A stretch of 18,741 nt of DNA from an uncultured Bacteroidota bacterium (GTDB lineage: Bacteria; Bacteroidota; Rhodothermia; Rhodothermales; UBA10348). Each line of letters starts with the position of its first letter. Within the stretch, counting starts at the first letter, position 1. The notes beneath the pieces were generated by a model. The model was not told where the DNA came from and ran no database searches. It saw only the letters and a program-made list of their open reading frames with translations. The translations under genes were made by a program, and so were the position numbers. This document shows, one piece after another, positions 1-7,898 of the stretch. The DNA is taken from NCBI GenBank assembly GCA_937893205.1, contig CALBJU010000167.1, positions 1 through 18,741 on the forward strand. The letters run 5' to 3'.

Positions 1-1037
1 TTGAGGAGCACGTCTACGGGATCGGCAGTTCCATAAGCCTTCATGATGCTGTCGGTGACTCCGTCTTCTCCCAGTTGCTCGCCCCCTTCCATCTGTTGTT
101 CGAGGAGGCCATCCGTGTAGGTTACGATGGCCGAACCCGGCGAGAGAACGATAGAGGTATCCTTGAATTCCGCTCCCTTGTCAAGACCGAGAATCATGTC
201 AGAGTGACTGACAATTTCGGCTCCCCGTGGACCCACCAGTACAGGACGGCAATGCCCTGCGTTCGAATAGGTGACGAGATTTCGAGCCGGTTCCCAGCGC
301 AAGAGGAGGAGTGAGGCAAACGTGTCTTCGAGGGGTGGATCGTTTACCAGAATCTGATTCACTCTCTTCATCATTTCCGCCGGCGAATTCGTCGTACCAA
401 GCATAGTGTGAATGGTACTTCTGATATAGCCGAGGAAACTGAATGCGTAAAATTTTGCTTGAAGCCCTTTACCCATCACATCTCCGATGGTAATGAGATA
501 AGTGCCTGGACGAGACTCTGTCCAATCGAAGATGTCCCCACCGCCGTGTTCACGAGGATCACTTCGGAAAAATGCGCGGTATCCCGCTACATCGGGAAGG
601 TCCTTCGGCATCAATTTCTTCGAGAAATCCAGGCCGATTTTCGCATCGAGCTGAGCCTGGAACTGAGCAGTGCGCTCTAGCAACCTCTCGACTCGCGAGA
701 GTAGCCCGTCGATATCAAATGGTTTTGTGATATAGTCGTCAACACCGGTGCGCAGGCCTTTGAGCTTACTCGCCTCGTCGGCTTTGGCCGTCAGGAAGAT
801 GAAAGGAATGTTTCTCGTGTCCTTGCGTTCCTGCAGTTTGGCCTGCAAGGCAAATCCATCCATTTTCGGCATCATGATGTCCGAAATGATCAGATTTGGC
901 AGCTCTTCGTCGAGACGCTCAATGGCTTCTAGGCCGTTCGACGCCGTTCGGACGTCGTAGAGCATGCCGAGTCGGTATTCGAGCAGCCTCCTGAGAGTAT
1001 GCTCGTCCTCTACTATGAGAATGGAATGTCGAGCCAT
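1..1037 (-). CDS. Response regulator with PP2C/SpoIIE-type phosphatase domain (partial, 3' end outside window)
   Basis: I translated the minus strand from the ATG at 1037; the frame stays open to position 1, so about 345 residues are present and the C-terminus is missing. Residues 1-120 form a receiver domain: acidic pocket Asp11/Glu12, phospho-acceptor Asp53 in LIISDIMMPKMDG, Thr83 in FLTAKAD and Lys105 in DYITKPF. A linker follows, then a PP2C/RsbU-like phosphatase domain with the metal-binding blocks GGGDIFDW and GDVMGKGL, and later TYTDGLLE. In partner-switching systems such proteins dephosphorylate a STAS antagonist when the receiver domain is activated. The start lies 25 bp inside the upstream kinase-like gene, which suggests translational coupling, and the STAS gene completes the set. 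The domain calls are firm; the controlled output (a sigma factor or another target) cannot be seen here. Confidence 0.93.
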   Translation of the reverse strand, partial: MARHSILIVEDEHTLRRLLEYRLGMLYDVRTASNGLEAIERLDEELPNLIISDIMMPKMDGFALQAKLQERKDTRNIPFIFLTAKADEASKLKGLRTGVDDYITKPFDIDGLLSRVERLLERTAQFQAQLDAKIGLDFSKKLMPKDLPDVAGYRAFFRSDPREHGGGDIFDWTESRPGTYLITIGDVMGKGLQAKFYAFSFLGYIRSTIHTMLGTTNSPAEMMKRVNQILVNDPPLEDTFASLLLLRWEPARNLVTYSNAGHCRPVLVGPRGAEIVSHSDMILGLDKGAEFKDTSIVLSPGSAIVTYTDGLLEQQMEGGEQLGEDGVTDSIMKAYGTADPVDVLL

Positions 1038-1468
1038 GAGTCTTTATCTGCTGAAACGGTGAATTCTAAACGACGCATACCGTCATCGGTAAGAGAGTAC
1101 TCGAAGTACTCTGTTGCGGCGTTCAGCATGAGGAGACCCATTCCACGTTCTGGTAAAGGGGCCAGGGCCTCCTGCTGGACGTAAAGTTGTTCTGGGAAAG
1201 GAAATCCTTCCGAATTGTCTTCGATGACACACCGGACGCGTCTTCCATTGGGATACACGTCCAGAATTACCTCTGGGCTTCGACCGGCGAAATCTGCGTG
1301 CTGGACGAGATTGGCAATCCATTCGTGAACCGCCAGACGTAAGAGCTCCACAGTCTGCTGATCGAGGTGGGCGAGAAGCGCGTCCTCGCGCTCCCACTCC
1401 TCAAACAGAGCGTGAAGCTCATCAATGACGACGTCAAGTCGACAGAATCTTTGGCGTGTGATTTCCAT
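1013..1468 (-). CDS. RsbW-like anti-sigma/serine kinase ATP-binding protein (HATPase_c_2)
   Basis: This is a 151-residue GHKL-fold protein of the RsbW/SpoIIAB kind, which bind ATP, phosphorylate STAS antagonists and hold a partner protein. The N box is AVHEWIANLVQHA (Glu49, Asn53). The G1 box is EDNSEGFPF around Asp84, and the G2 box is ERGMGLLML around Gly109-Gly111. The G1 box has Ser86 where DxGxG would have its first glycine, so ATP binding may be altered, although this family is variable there. It lies between the STAS gene (37-bp gap) and the phosphatase gene (25-bp overlap), as expected for a partner-switching operon. A perfect inverted repeat, CTCTG-AAT-CAGAG (1471-1483), sits just before the start codon. 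The family is clear; kinase activity is inferred. Confidence 0.9.
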   Translation of the reverse strand: MEITRQRFCRLDVVIDELHALFEEWEREDALLAHLDQQTVELLRLAVHEWIANLVQHADFAGRSPEVILDVYPNGRRVRCVIEDNSEGFPFPEQLYVQQEALAPLPERGMGLLMLNAATEYFEYSLTDDGMRRLEFTVSADKDSWLDIPFS

Positions 1469-1470
1469 AT

Positions 1471-1483
1471 CTCTGAATCAGAG
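1471..1483 (-). repeat. Inverted repeat overlapping the ribosome-binding region of the RsbW-like gene
   Basis: CTCTG-AAT-CAGAG is a perfect 5-bp inverted repeat with a 3-nt loop. It ends 2 nt before the ATG at 1468 (read on the minus strand), inside the 37-bp gap after the STAS gene. In the mRNA it would occupy the place of a Shine-Dalgarno sequence, and none is visible. The short stem makes a regulatory role only a possibility. Confidence 0.3.
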
Positions 1484-1505
1484 GATACGTTGCTGGGGTG
1501 ATGGA

Positions 1506-1859
1506 TTAATTAACGGCTTTACGTGCGGCTTCGACGGTCGAAAACTGTCTGAAGACCTTGTACGTACGCGTCAACTGCACCACAACCTGAACGGGACGTG
1601 AGACTGAAGCAAATACCACCTGGCCATTCATAGGAGAGACTTGGCGGTAGAGTGAAAATATCGATCCCAACCCTGTCGAATCCAGAATGCCTGTATCCGT
1701 AAAGTCGAGAATAAAGCTTCGAATACCAGCACGGACCTGCGTCTGTGCGGCTGCTTTGAAGTCTGCTGCGTTGCGGAAATCCAACGCCTTTCCGATCCTA
1801 ATCACGACGGTTTCGCTCGTGACCGGTTCGATTGTAAAGTTCATTGTTGTCGCTTCCAT
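1506..1859 (-). CDS. STAS-domain anti-sigma factor antagonist (SpoIIAA/RsbV-like)
   Basis: This 117-residue protein is a single STAS domain, of the usual RsbV/SpoIIAA length. The hallmark is LDFTDTGILDSTGLGSI, with Ser61 in DSTGLG as the expected site of phosphorylation by an RsbW-like kinase. It is the first gene of the minus-strand partner-switching set and is followed by the kinase-like and the phosphatase genes. The unphosphorylated antagonist would bind the kinase-like protein and free its target. The ATG at 1859 gives MEATTMNF; a second ATG at 1844 (Met6) is equally plausible because neither has a clear ribosome-binding site. No sigma factor is adjacent, so the target may be elsewhere. 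Confidence 0.93.
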   Translation of the reverse strand: MEATTMNFTIEPVTSETVVIRIGKALDFRNAADFKAAAQTQVRAGIRSFILDFTDTGILDSTGLGSIFSLYRQVSPMNGQVVFASVSRPVQVVVQLTRTYKVFRQFSTVEAARKAVN

Positions 1860-2205
1860 GACCAGTATTGTGTTGTTTGTACATGCTGTACTCGATTTGG
1901 TTATCGGCTGACCAGATACAAACTAAAGCGCTTAATCGGGCGTATTAACCCAGATAATTCAGGATCGGCAGCCTTTACCGTACCCCCACTGAAACACCCT
2001 GAATCGAATATAATCAACCCGAAGGGAATGGAGTTTATGCACTCGCGTTCTGAAAGCTTGAGACTCGGAATTGTTTTCGCCGACATTTTAAACAGCACAA
2101 CTCGAGAAGCTTGGTCTGACTGGGTGATACTCAGGGCGGGAGAATCAGGTCGGTTTTGAATATATGCTCATCGTATCATCTGGCATTCGCACACACGCAT
2201 ATATA
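1860..2205. other. Divergent intergenic region between the STAS operon and lptC
   Basis: About 346 bp lie between two divergent start codons and must hold both promoters. I see no convincing -35/-10 pair in either direction. An 8-bp palindrome, AAGCGCTT, lies at 1926-1933. A minus-strand reading frame of 65 codons (1901-2098) shows no recognisable domain and no start signal. An in-frame ATG at 2164 could extend lptC upstream by 14 residues. Confidence 0.5.
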
Positions 2206-2781
2206 ATGCGCTTCCGGCTCCCACACCTTCTCGTGATCCTCGTGATCGCCACCGTATTAACAGGCGGCTGTCAGTCTCACGAATCTGGCGTGACCGTCCA
2301 GACCCTGCTGGAGGATGAGGGGCCGACGTCGGAAAGCTGGAATCCTGACATGCGTATCAATGATGGGGGGGTTCGAAGAATCCATATGAAAGCGGCGTAT
2401 ATGGCTCGCTATGAAACGCCCGACAGTACCTATCTGGTTATGTCAGCACTCAACGAGGAATCCGAGCGAGTCCACGTTTTTATTTTCGATACTCTTGGAG
2501 ATACCTCGGCCGTGGTCACGTCACAAACCATTACCTACTTCGAAAGGCAGGGCCGCTTCGTCGCGCAGGGAGACGTGATCGTAGAAGCGAGAGATGATCG
2601 CTGGCTCTTCAGCGAGCACCTCGCCTGGTCCGATAACACTTCGCGAATCGGCACTCCTGGACTCGCGACCATCACAACTCCCACGCAGACTTTTTCCGGG
2701 TACGGGCTGGACGCCGATGAAGACCTGAACGATTTCTCTCTTGCTCGGGTTAGCGGCGTTGTGGTGATTGAAGATGAGTAA
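2206..2781 (+). CDS. lptC: LPS export periplasmic protein LptC (lipoprotein-like)
   Basis: This 191-residue protein matches LptC in length, context and topology. LptC is an inner-membrane-anchored protein that takes lipopolysaccharide from the LptBFG transporter and passes it to LptA. With the ATG at 2206 the N-terminus is a signal sequence ending in the lipobox LTGGC, lipidated at Cys22. An ATG at 2164 would put 14 mostly polar residues in front of it and is less likely. The rest is beta-rich and includes ITYFERQGRFVAQGDVIVEA and a later WLFSEHLAW segment, the pattern of LptC/OstA jelly-roll repeats. It overlaps the OstA-like gene by 8 bp and begins the run lptC-ostA-lptB. A lipid anchor in place of a transmembrane helix is common in Bacteroidota-type LptC; that is from general knowledge, not tested here. 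Confidence 0.85.
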   Translation: MRFRLPHLLVILVIATVLTGGCQSHESGVTVQTLLEDEGPTSESWNPDMRINDGGVRRIHMKAAYMARYETPDSTYLVMSALNEESERVHVFIFDTLGDTSAVVTSQTITYFERQGRFVAQGDVIVEARDDRWLFSEHLAWSDNTSRIGTPGLATITTPTQTFSGYGLDADEDLNDFSLARVSGVVVIEDE

Positions 2782-4159
2782 GAAAATCGTGCTTCTGAGC
2801 GCATTGGCTATCGGCTTGGCGTCGACCTCACTCGCGCAGGATCAGCGAGAAATTCAGCTGGAGTCTGATTCTCTCATCATCCGCCAGATTGACGGACGAT
2901 CTGTTTCTGAGTTGGTACGCCCCATTCTGATCTCAGACGGTTCCAAACTGACGGCCAATTTTGGCAGAGACGAAGGAGATGGTTACATCCGATTCTGGGG
3001 TGATGTCGTTGTCGTGGAAGAGGGAGATACGCTCCGAACGGATCGACTCCGTTATGACAAATCTTCTAAGGTGAGCGTAGCCGAAGGAGATGTTAGGTTG
3101 TCAGATGGCGAAGTGGTGCTCCAATCGCCCAGTGCCACCCATTATTCAGATGAGGACAGGACGGTATTCGACGAGGGCGTACAATACACGGACAGTCTGA
3201 CCATTCTGTTCGCTGACCGGGCCGTCTATTACACTGACACAAATATGGCCGTCTTCAGCCGAAACGTGAGGCTGGTGCAGGATGACCTGACACTCTATGC
3301 TGATTCGGTGATGTACAAACGCGAAGAGCGCCAGGCGAGTGCTTGGGGAAATATCATCGTCATCCGATCCAAGATTGGTGATTCGAAGCAGAACTACATA
3401 CTGGGTGAAACACTCTATCGAGACGCTCGCGTGGACTCGATTTTCGTCGGAGGTGGCGCAAAAATGGCGGTCATCGATTCTGCAGAAGCAGATACACTCT
3501 ATGTGTCGGCGGAGTCGCTGTTTTTGCAAGGAGATGATTCGTTGATCGCCACGGATTCGGTCCTCGTATCTACCTCTTCCTATACAGTGACGGGGGATTC
3601 GTTGTCCACGATTACGGATGGTGATGACCTGCAGCATACCAGCATTCGTGGCAGTCCGATTGCGTGGTTGATCGACACCCAGTTGATAGCGGATTCTCTC
3701 AATTTGATATCGTCCGTTGAGGTGGACTCAATCTTTGGAAATGGAAACGTATTTGTCGCGAGCCTTGACTCTCTTTCGGGCCGAATTCAGCAACTGAAGG
3801 GACAGCACTTGACGCTCGTCATGCGACAAGACTCTCTCCGTTCCATGTTGATCGAGCGGAGTGCAGAATCGGTCTTCTTTCTCGAGCGTGAGGAAGGGGG
3901 ACAGCTGGCAGCATACCGGGGATCCGGAGATGGCATGCGCTTCGACTTCGTCCAGGGCGCGCTGAATGACGTTGCGTTTTATACGGGTGTCGAGGGGACG
4001 TACTATCCAGAGCATCTATTTGATCAACTCTCCAATCTGGCGGGTTATATTTGGGAGCCAGACCAACGACCAGATCGCGACGCCATCGCCTCGGAGTTCT
4101 GGGCGGAAATTGATCGTCGGATGCATACCACTTCAGCGGTGACAACCGACGAGAACTGA
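2774..4159 (+). CDS. OstA/LptA-like periplasmic LPS-transport protein
   Basis: This 461-residue secreted protein starts at the ATG at 2774, within the end of lptC; a TTG two codons earlier is possible but would weaken the signal peptide. The leader MSKKIVLLSALAIGLASTSLAQ is a classical type I signal peptide with cleavage after Ala-Gln or nearby. The mature part is a long series of short beta-strand repeats rich in DSL/DTL, such as DTLRTDRLRYD, RLSDGEVVLQS and ADSVMYKREERQASAWGNI. This is typical of the OstA-like (LptA/LptD N-terminal) jelly-roll, which bridges lipopolysaccharide across the periplasm. It is more than twice the length of E. coli LptA and has no C-terminal LptD barrel, as in the long OstA-like proteins of Bacteroidota. 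Lying between lptC and lptB, it very probably serves as the LptA bridge. Confidence 0.85.
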   Translation: MSKKIVLLSALAIGLASTSLAQDQREIQLESDSLIIRQIDGRSVSELVRPILISDGSKLTANFGRDEGDGYIRFWGDVVVVEEGDTLRTDRLRYDKSSKVSVAEGDVRLSDGEVVLQSPSATHYSDEDRTVFDEGVQYTDSLTILFADRAVYYTDTNMAVFSRNVRLVQDDLTLYADSVMYKREERQASAWGNIIVIRSKIGDSKQNYILGETLYRDARVDSIFVGGGAKMAVIDSAEADTLYVSAESLFLQGDDSLIATDSVLVSTSSYTVTGDSLSTITDGDDLQHTSIRGSPIAWLIDTQLIADSLNLISSVEVDSIFGNGNVFVASLDSLSGRIQQLKGQHLTLVMRQDSLRSMLIERSAESVFFLEREEGGQLAAYRGSGDGMRFDFVQGALNDVAFYTGVEGTYYPEHLFDQLSNLAGYIWEPDQRPDRDAIASEFWAEIDRRMHTTSAVTTDEN

Positions 4160-4168
4160 TCGGCAACT

Positions 4169-5233
4169 ATGGCACTGCAGGAAATAGAACAGGCACTGGA
4201 GTTGTTCAGGGAGGGCAAGCCCGAGCAGGCGATCCCCTTGCTGGAAGACCTTGTCGAACTCGTGCCGACGTTCGTCATCGCGCACGTGCTCCTGGCTCAG
4301 GCGTATGAGGCGAACCAGCAGGAAGCCGACGCCGTGCGGGCCTGGCGAAATGCATACAGGATGATTCCCAACAGCCCTGTATTGCCCTCCTCGGACAATG
4401 AAGACGAACCCATCGACCCATTCATGGATGAGATTGTCCGAAAAGCGACTCAGATCTCGCACGAAGCACATCGGCCCGGTAGTGAGGTGAAACTGGGTGA
4501 TCTGGTGCTGAGGGCCGACGGGCTGGTGAAACGGTACCGAAAACGGTCCGTTGTGAAGGCCATTGAAATAGAGGTCAGGCAAGGAGAAATCGTCGGACTG
4601 CTGGGACCCAACGGTGCAGGGAAAACGACGACCTTCTATATGATAGTAGGAATGGTGCGCCCTGATGGTGGAAGGGTCTTTTTGGGAGATGAGGACATTA
4701 CAAAGCTTCCGATGTATGAGCGCGCCCGCCGCGGAATTGGCTATCTCGCTCAGGAAGCATCCATTTTTTCACAGCTCAGCGTTGAAGACAATCTAGCGGC
4801 GGTTCTGGAATATCAGCCCCTCTCTCGTTCAGAACGAAGGGATCGTGTGGAAGAGCTAATCGAAGAATTCGGACTTGAGAAGGTCCGACGTTCAAAGGGA
4901 TATACTCTTTCGGGAGGAGAGAGACGTCGGACAGAAATAGCCCGAGCGCTGGCGACCAAGCCCTCATTTTTCCTTCTCGATGAGCCTTTTGCGGGTGTGG
5001 ATCCCATTGCTGTAGAAGATATTCAGCATATCGTGAACCGACTCAAGAAGCGGGGTATTGGAGTCCTCATCACGGATCACAATGTGCACGAAACATTGGC
5101 CATCACGGATCGCGCCTACCTATTGTATGAAGGGAAGATTCTCAAGCAGGGAACCGCAGAAGCCCTTGCTTCCGATCCCGAGGTTCGTCGCCGCTATCTT
5201 GGAGAACGGTTCCGTTTGGAGCGGTACCGCTGA
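4169..5233 (+). CDS. lptB: LPS export ATPase LptB with an N-terminal TPR-like extension
   Basis: This is the ATPase that powers lipopolysaccharide extraction with LptF and LptG. The ABC core spans about residues 112-350. It has Walker A GPNGAGKTT (146-154), Q-loop Gln195, signature LSGGERRR (247-254), Walker B FFLLDEPFAGVDP (267-279) and switch His304 in ITDHNVHET; LSGGERRR, ITDHNVHET and the YLGERFRL end are characteristic of LptB. A usual LptB is about 240 residues, whereas this one has about 110 extra N-terminal residues. The first 70 look like two TPR-type helical pairs (ELFREGKPEQAIPLLEDLVE, then LLAQAYEANQQEADAVRAWR), followed by an acidic linker. The reading frame is continuous from the ATG at 4169, 9 bp after the OstA-like stop, so the fusion is not a frame error. 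The membrane partners LptF/LptG are not in the window. Confidence 0.95.
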   Translation: MALQEIEQALELFREGKPEQAIPLLEDLVELVPTFVIAHVLLAQAYEANQQEADAVRAWRNAYRMIPNSPVLPSSDNEDEPIDPFMDEIVRKATQISHEAHRPGSEVKLGDLVLRADGLVKRYRKRSVVKAIEIEVRQGEIVGLLGPNGAGKTTTFYMIVGMVRPDGGRVFLGDEDITKLPMYERARRGIGYLAQEASIFSQLSVEDNLAAVLEYQPLSRSERRDRVEELIEEFGLEKVRRSKGYTLSGGERRRTEIARALATKPSFFLLDEPFAGVDPIAVEDIQHIVNRLKKRGIGVLITDHNVHETLAITDRAYLLYEGKILKQGTAEALASDPEVRRRYLGERFRLERYR

Positions 5234-5338
5234 GGAACAGGCCTACATCGAACGGGTCTACAAGGCCCTTTTCACTCGATTTGACTGATAACCCACGTTG
5301 ATACAGAATCGGGCTGTGACCCGAAAAAACATTCAGAA

Positions 5339-6637
5339 ATGAGCATTCAGGGCAACATTTACGATGAGTTTGAGTGGCGAGGGCTACTCTATGATGCAAC
5401 ACCCGGGGTGAAGGAACTCCTCGGAAAGGAATCAATCACGGCATACATCGGATTCGATCCTACGGCTTCAAGTCTGCATGTCGGATCCTTGCTACCCATC
5501 ATGGGCCTGGCTCGACTGCAGCGATTCGGGCACACACCGATAGCTCTGGTCGGGGGGGGGACGGGTCTGATCGGCGATCCCAGTGGGAAGGCAACCGAGC
5601 GAAAATTGCTCACCAGTGAACTCGTCCAGGAAAATCTGGAAGGCATCAAGAGCCAGCTGACCCGTTTTCTGGACTTTGAGCGCAAAGGAAACCAGGCAAG
5701 AATCGTGAACAATCTCGATTGGCTGGGAGAATTGCAGATGATCGACTTTCTGCGTGATATCGGTAAGCACTTTACCGTCAACTACATGATGGCCAAGGAA
5801 TCTGTGAAGCGACGACTGCAGTCTGAAGATGGAATGTCGTACACGGAATTTACCTACATGATGCTGCAGGCCTACGACTTTCTCGAGCTTAATCGCCGGG
5901 CCGATTGTTCGTTGCAGTTGGGAGGAAGTGATCAATGGGGAAACATCCTGGCTGGAGCGGATCTGATTCGTCGTGTAAATGGAAATAAGGTCCACGGCCT
6001 CGTCTTTCCTCTGGTCACCAATTCATCGGGTACGAAGTTCGGAAAAACAGAATCGGGTACGGTCTGGCTGGATCCGGAGAGGACCTCTCCGTATCGATTC
6101 TATCAGTTCTGGATGAACACGAACGATAAAGATGCCATCCCCTACCTGAAGTCATTTACCTGGTTGTCGGAAAAGGAAATTACCGGCCTCGAGAAAGAAC
6201 TCGTTGAGCGACCGGGCTCCAGAGAGGCCCAACGCTCGCTCGCGAGGCTCGTGACGACGATGGTTCATGGCGAGACCGAGCTCGACAAGGCCGAATCAGC
6301 CTCAAAGGTTCTGTTTGGGGGGTCGATGGACTCTCTGAGCGTAACAGATTTAATCGATATTTTTGAAGACGTACCCTCGACGATGCTTTCTGGAGGAGAA
6401 CTCGATGGCGAGGGAATGGGGATCCTCGATTTATGCAGAGAAACGGGAATCACGGCTTCCAATGGTGAAGCACGGCGCCTCATCAGGCAAGGTGGACTGT
6501 TCGTGAACAATGCCCGCAGCGAAGACGAGAACCGTCGGCTGACCATTGACGACTGTGTAGAGGGCGAGCTGATTGTGTTGAGAAAAGGAAAGCGAACCTA
6601 TCATATCGTTCGGATTGGTTCGGAGGACAAGTCATGA
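5339..6637 (+). CDS. tyrS: Tyrosyl-tRNA synthetase
   Basis: This 432-residue class I aminoacyl-tRNA synthetase charges tRNA-Tyr with tyrosine in the cytoplasm. The HIGH-type motif is HVGS (residues 47-50) in DPTASSLHVGSLLPI. The tyrosine-binding block GGSDQWGN lies at 195-202, and the KMSKS-type loop is KFGKT at 233-237. The C-terminal 65 residues form an S4 RNA-binding domain (ARRLIRQGGLFVNN). Length and motif order match the bacterial TyrS family. The gap after lptB is 105 bp, with no T-box or attenuator visible. The stop overlaps the start of the next gene by 4 bp (ATGA), which places tyrS in an operon with aromatic amino acid synthesis. Confidence 0.97.
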   Translation: MSIQGNIYDEFEWRGLLYDATPGVKELLGKESITAYIGFDPTASSLHVGSLLPIMGLARLQRFGHTPIALVGGGTGLIGDPSGKATERKLLTSELVQENLEGIKSQLTRFLDFERKGNQARIVNNLDWLGELQMIDFLRDIGKHFTVNYMMAKESVKRRLQSEDGMSYTEFTYMMLQAYDFLELNRRADCSLQLGGSDQWGNILAGADLIRRVNGNKVHGLVFPLVTNSSGTKFGKTESGTVWLDPERTSPYRFYQFWMNTNDKDAIPYLKSFTWLSEKEITGLEKELVERPGSREAQRSLARLVTTMVHGETELDKAESASKVLFGGSMDSLSVTDLIDIFEDVPSTMLSGGELDGEGMGILDLCRETGITASNGEARRLIRQGGLFVNNARSEDENRRLTIDDCVEGELIVLRKGKRTYHIVRIGSEDKS

Positions 6638-7671
6638 TCGTAGTCATGAATATTGGGGCATCCGAAGGACAAATTGAAACGGTTATATCGGAGCTCAATG
6701 AATATGGTTTTGATGTCCACCGTTCGAGTGGGAGTGAGCGCTCGGTTCTGGGCGCGGTGGGTGTGAAGCCCGAGTTCGACCTTCGCCATCTGCAACTCCT
6801 GGACGGTGTATCGGAAGTTTACCGGGTCACCGATCCGTATAAATTCGCGAGTCGAGCCTGGAAGCAGGACTCTACCGAGGTGAAGGTCGGCAATGAGACG
6901 GTAGGTTCACATCGAGTGGTTCTTATGGCTGGGCCCTGTTCGGTGGAATCAGAGGAGCAAATTCAGCTGTGCGCGAAAATGGTCTCCGAGTGCGGAGGGA
7001 CCATCCTTCGTGGCGGAGCCTTCAAACCTCGTTCCGCACCCCATTCGTTTCAAGGACTCACAGAACCCGAACTGGTTATGATGCGCGATGCGGCTGAGGC
7101 GCATGGTCTGGCAGTGGTGACTGAGATCATCGAGCCTGGAAAGACGGAGCTGCTCGCCAGGTACACGGACATGCTGCAGATCGGGGCACGCAACATGCAG
7201 AATTATCCGCTCCTCAAAGCAGTCGGACAAAGCGGACTTCCAGTAATTCTTGAGCGAGGAATGTCGGCCACGATTGAAGAATGGCTCATGAGTGCCGAAT
7301 ACATTCTCGCCGAAAATAACCCTAATGTAATTCTGTGTGAGCGGGGCACCCGCACGTTCAAAACCTCCACGCGAAACACCCTGGATATCTCGGCGGTGCC
7401 AGTCGTGAAATCCAAGAGCCATCTTCCGGTGATTGTAGATCCCGGCAACGGTGTCGGACCCCGAAACGAGGAATTATCCATGGCACGAGCGGCCATCGCG
7501 GCTGGTGCAGACGGCCTGTTGATCGAGGTGCAAGCTGCGCCGGATCGGGCCCCGAGTGACGGATCACAGTTACCGATGTTTGACCAGCTGACGGAGATGA
7601 TGGGTCAGATACGCATGATCGCTGCGGCCGTTGGCCGGGTGGTGACGGACCCGGCAGTAGAAACCGGCTGA
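6634..7671 (+). CDS. aroF: 3-deoxy-7-phosphoheptulonate (DAHP) synthase, type I-beta
   Basis: This enzyme condenses phosphoenolpyruvate and erythrose 4-phosphate, the first step of the shikimate pathway to Phe, Tyr and Trp. The 345-residue protein has an N-terminal ferredoxin-like domain (about 1-70, starting MIVVMNIGASEGQIE), which in Thermotoga-type relatives binds Phe or Tyr as feedback inhibitors. The TIM-barrel catalytic domain follows. AGPCSVES (99-106) carries the metal-binding Cys102, KPRSAPHSFQG (131-141) binds substrate, and later blocks include QIGARNMQNYPLLKA and LPVIVDPGNGVG. The 4-bp overlap with tyrS suggests co-translation, a sensible pairing of tyrosine synthesis and use. No trp/phe leader peptide is seen, so allosteric control through the N-terminal domain is the likely regulation. 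Confidence 0.95.
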   Translation: MIVVMNIGASEGQIETVISELNEYGFDVHRSSGSERSVLGAVGVKPEFDLRHLQLLDGVSEVYRVTDPYKFASRAWKQDSTEVKVGNETVGSHRVVLMAGPCSVESEEQIQLCAKMVSECGGTILRGGAFKPRSAPHSFQGLTEPELVMMRDAAEAHGLAVVTEIIEPGKTELLARYTDMLQIGARNMQNYPLLKAVGQSGLPVILERGMSATIEEWLMSAEYILAENNPNVILCERGTRTFKTSTRNTLDISAVPVVKSKSHLPVIVDPGNGVGPRNEELSMARAAIAAGADGLLIEVQAAPDRAPSDGSQLPMFDQLTEMMGQIRMIAAAVGRVVTDPAVETG

Positions 7672-7834
7672 AGTCCTCCGAAAATTTCCTATGTTCTGCC
7701 CCCGGCTTGAGCATCGACCCTTCTGCACCCACTGCACGTTCCACACTTTCCGCGACACCATTTTATTGACAGGATCAAGGAAATGAGGAAACCGGCAGGA
7801 TTTTTGAGTGTTTTGCGCTGAATTCAACCCCCAG

Positions 7835-7852
7835 TTTCCCGGTTTTGGGAAA
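7835..7852 (+). other. Small hairpin in the aroF-glmS gap
   Basis: The 227-bp gap 7672-7898 contains TTTCCC-GGTTTT-GGGAAA, a 6-bp perfect inverted repeat about 165 bp after aroF. It has no T-tract, so it is a poor intrinsic terminator. It could instead lie in the glmS leader. A TTGACA at 7766-7771 has no matching -10. There is nothing like the Gram-positive glmS ribozyme. Confidence 0.25.
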
Positions 7853-7898
7853 AAACCCTCCCATTTCGTCTGAAACGGGCTAATGCGACACCCACGAT

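Noticed and set aside
1901..2098. 65-codon minus-strand frame in the divergent region
   Set aside because: No domain, no start signal, and an atypical composition; it occupies the space needed for the promoters.
3146..3637. 163-codon minus-strand frame inside the OstA-like gene
   Set aside because: It is a shadow of a gene with a clear signal peptide and repeat structure.
5234..5288. Protein-like tail (EEQAYIERVYKALFTRFD) in a second frame after lptB, suggesting a frameshift
   Set aside because: LptB already ends with the usual YLGERFRL pattern, so no extension is missing. The tail belongs to a frame that is a shadow of lptB.
7766..7794. TTGACA as a -35 box for glmS
   Set aside because: At 17 bp downstream the sequence is AAACCG, which does not resemble a -10 element.
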